From Sipunculus nudus (taxonomy: Eukaryota; Annelida; Sipuncula; Golfingiida; Sipunculidae): a DNA stretch of 64,000 nt. The notes beneath the pieces were generated by a model. That model worked only from the letters and a program-made list of their open reading frames with translations. It made no database searches and was not told the DNA's origin. The DNA lies in assembly GCA_026874595.1 (NCBI GenBank), contig CM049313.1, forward strand, positions 61,674,659 through 61,738,658, in the 5' to 3' direction. The position numbers were made by a program, and so were the translations under genes. Below are positions 62,761 to 64,000 of this stretch, one piece after another (position 1 is the stretch's first letter; each line of letters opens with the position of its first letter).

Positions 62761-64000
62761 TTTATAAAGAACCTTTTGAAAAATTTTGTTGTTTAAGAGC
62801 AGTGTTATATTATTCTTATTCTTAAACTTATTCTTTAACAAAGAGGTATAAGTTACTTCAAAATTCAGTCCATGACATCAAACTTGCACCAGCCTATCAC
62901 AAGGGCCTAGTCTCTGCATGTTCTTGTTGCAAATCTTCCTTCACATAACACCAGAGAATGCTGCATAAGCATGCATGTAGCTGTCCTCTGACATGAATTA
63001 ATTGCTATAATCAAAATTATAATCCAAGAAAAAGTTAATTTCCAGTTCACTGGAGAGTAAAAGGTTGGTCACACCCACCATTACTGGAAAGGTCATAAGG
63101 CTTTTACTGGTTGTGGTTACCCTGACAAAATGGCTCAGTAGGAGGTAAAACCAAGCTGAAGAGATAAGGACACAAGGTTACAAAATAACACTTTATTATA
63201 TTAATCATAGATAAAAGAGCCTTTTTTGATCTATGGCTCTAATTCTGTCAATGGTCACATTCTTTTGTTTCACCCTAATCTCACTTGTAGATTAATGACC
63301 TTGTGACCATGCTAGCCTTGGTCTCCTCTTGTTTGAAGCATAAACTATAAATTATTTTTATCTGATAGATTCTACCAAATTACTTTTGCTAGCTATTTTC
63401 AGTTTCACTGATCAGTCAACATTCCTGTATTACAGAGTAATAAATTTGAGCAAAATGTTTCCATAACATATGATATAAATAGAATCCTTTGTAGAAGAGA
63501 TGAATACATCATTTGTCAGACACACAGCTCATTGGCTGATTACTAGTTTTATAATTAGTATAAATTTTGTCATTTTCTTTTTCCTGTCTTATAATCTGTA
63601 TATTTTTTATGTATTTATGCTAATGAATTACCATTAATGCTATGGTTCACAGTAATGATGCTTGACTTGCTGTGGCTATGTTTTTGTAAACAGTCTTGGG
63701 AGCTGATGACATGAATTAAAATAGGTTTTTACAGAACCAAGCTTTGACTGTAATTGCTATAGGTCTAGCTGGAATTTTAAATTATCTAAAATTTCATAAT
63801 ATGTTTGATTTTTGACTCATCAGTAAAATTGTACTTACAGTGTTAGCTTAACTCCTTAGCTTGATAGCCTTGATTATTGAGTTATGTTTGTCTTATATTT
63901 ATTTCTAGTCCTCTAACTTCTCTTTATCGCATTTCAATGTCTGATATGTAATAAATGTAATTCAAAGTTGTTTTCACAAGTATCTTTTAAACAGTATATG
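62761..64000. other. AT-rich unique sequence, no gene seen
   Basis: No exon, repeat array or transposon end is supported to the end of the window. Confidence 0.5.

Overview
This is a 64 kb piece of an AT-rich animal nuclear genome with almost no recognisable host coding sequence. There are no bacterial-style operons, no rRNA or intact tRNA genes, and no long open frame that is not a repeat or a transposon. The mix of repeats suggests a lophotrochozoan, most likely a mollusc (inference). The main clues are several families of pearl/HINE-type elements (Helentron-associated interspersed elements) with internal tandem cores and subterminal GTCC/CCGT tetranucleotide runs, plus tRNA-derived SINEs, a LINE 3' tail and many MITEs. 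The window is best read as a large intron or intergenic region that has served as a transposon landing ground.

Layout. Positions 1-11,400 are mostly unique AT-rich DNA, with a small inverted-repeat element (1671-1890), a SINE relic (3942-4018) and one pearl/HINE-like element (6491-7072). A candidate 76-bp host exon with splice-like borders lies at 11,578-11,653. From 12.2 to 23.1 kb there are MITE relics, four separate tandem arrays (47, 22, 40 and about 90 bp units) and an unassigned doubly open stretch at 20,453-20,670. A pogo-like TIR element spans 23,889-24,900 and a long imperfect hairpin 25,155-25,455. A 48-bp minisatellite of about 39 units (25,759-27,619) contains a 428-bp higher-order repeat. 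It abuts a minus-strand LINE tail (27,694-28,195). Pearl/HINE-like elements then fill much of 28.2-31.2 kb, 33.8-35.7 kb (ten copies of an almost exact 180-bp monomer) and 37.5-38.6 kb. The 38.6-48.7 kb stretch is mostly plain, with MITEs and one SINE.

The only substantial protein-coding relic is a complete-ended DNA transposon at 48,709-50,811. Its ends begin TGTTAC, it is flanked by TATA, and each TIR carries a row of 22-bp palindromes. Inside is a retroviral-type DDE integrase fused to a CXC cysteine motif, which places it with the Ginger/GIN class (integrases of the KRBA2/SCAND3 kind). The frame is broken by one in-frame stop and looks truncated at its 5' end.

The last 13 kb holds a Harbinger-like MITE pair member (53,202-53,488), a recent 241-bp tandem duplication (54,536-55,016), a pearl/HINE-like element with a younger palindromic MITE inside it (57,488-59,025), a second full SINE (60,982-61,330) and a perfect 20-bp-arm hairpin (61,798-61,851).

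The most interesting pattern is not a gene. Pearl/HINE-like elements with unrelated cores share one terminal layout: a 5' hairpin, a tetranucleotide run, tandem cores, a subterminal inverted repeat of the 5' end, a 3' hairpin and a terminal CTAGTT. Their cores also repeatedly carry two short motifs, the palindrome GGTGGCGCCACC and the nuclear-receptor-type site TGACCTTGA.
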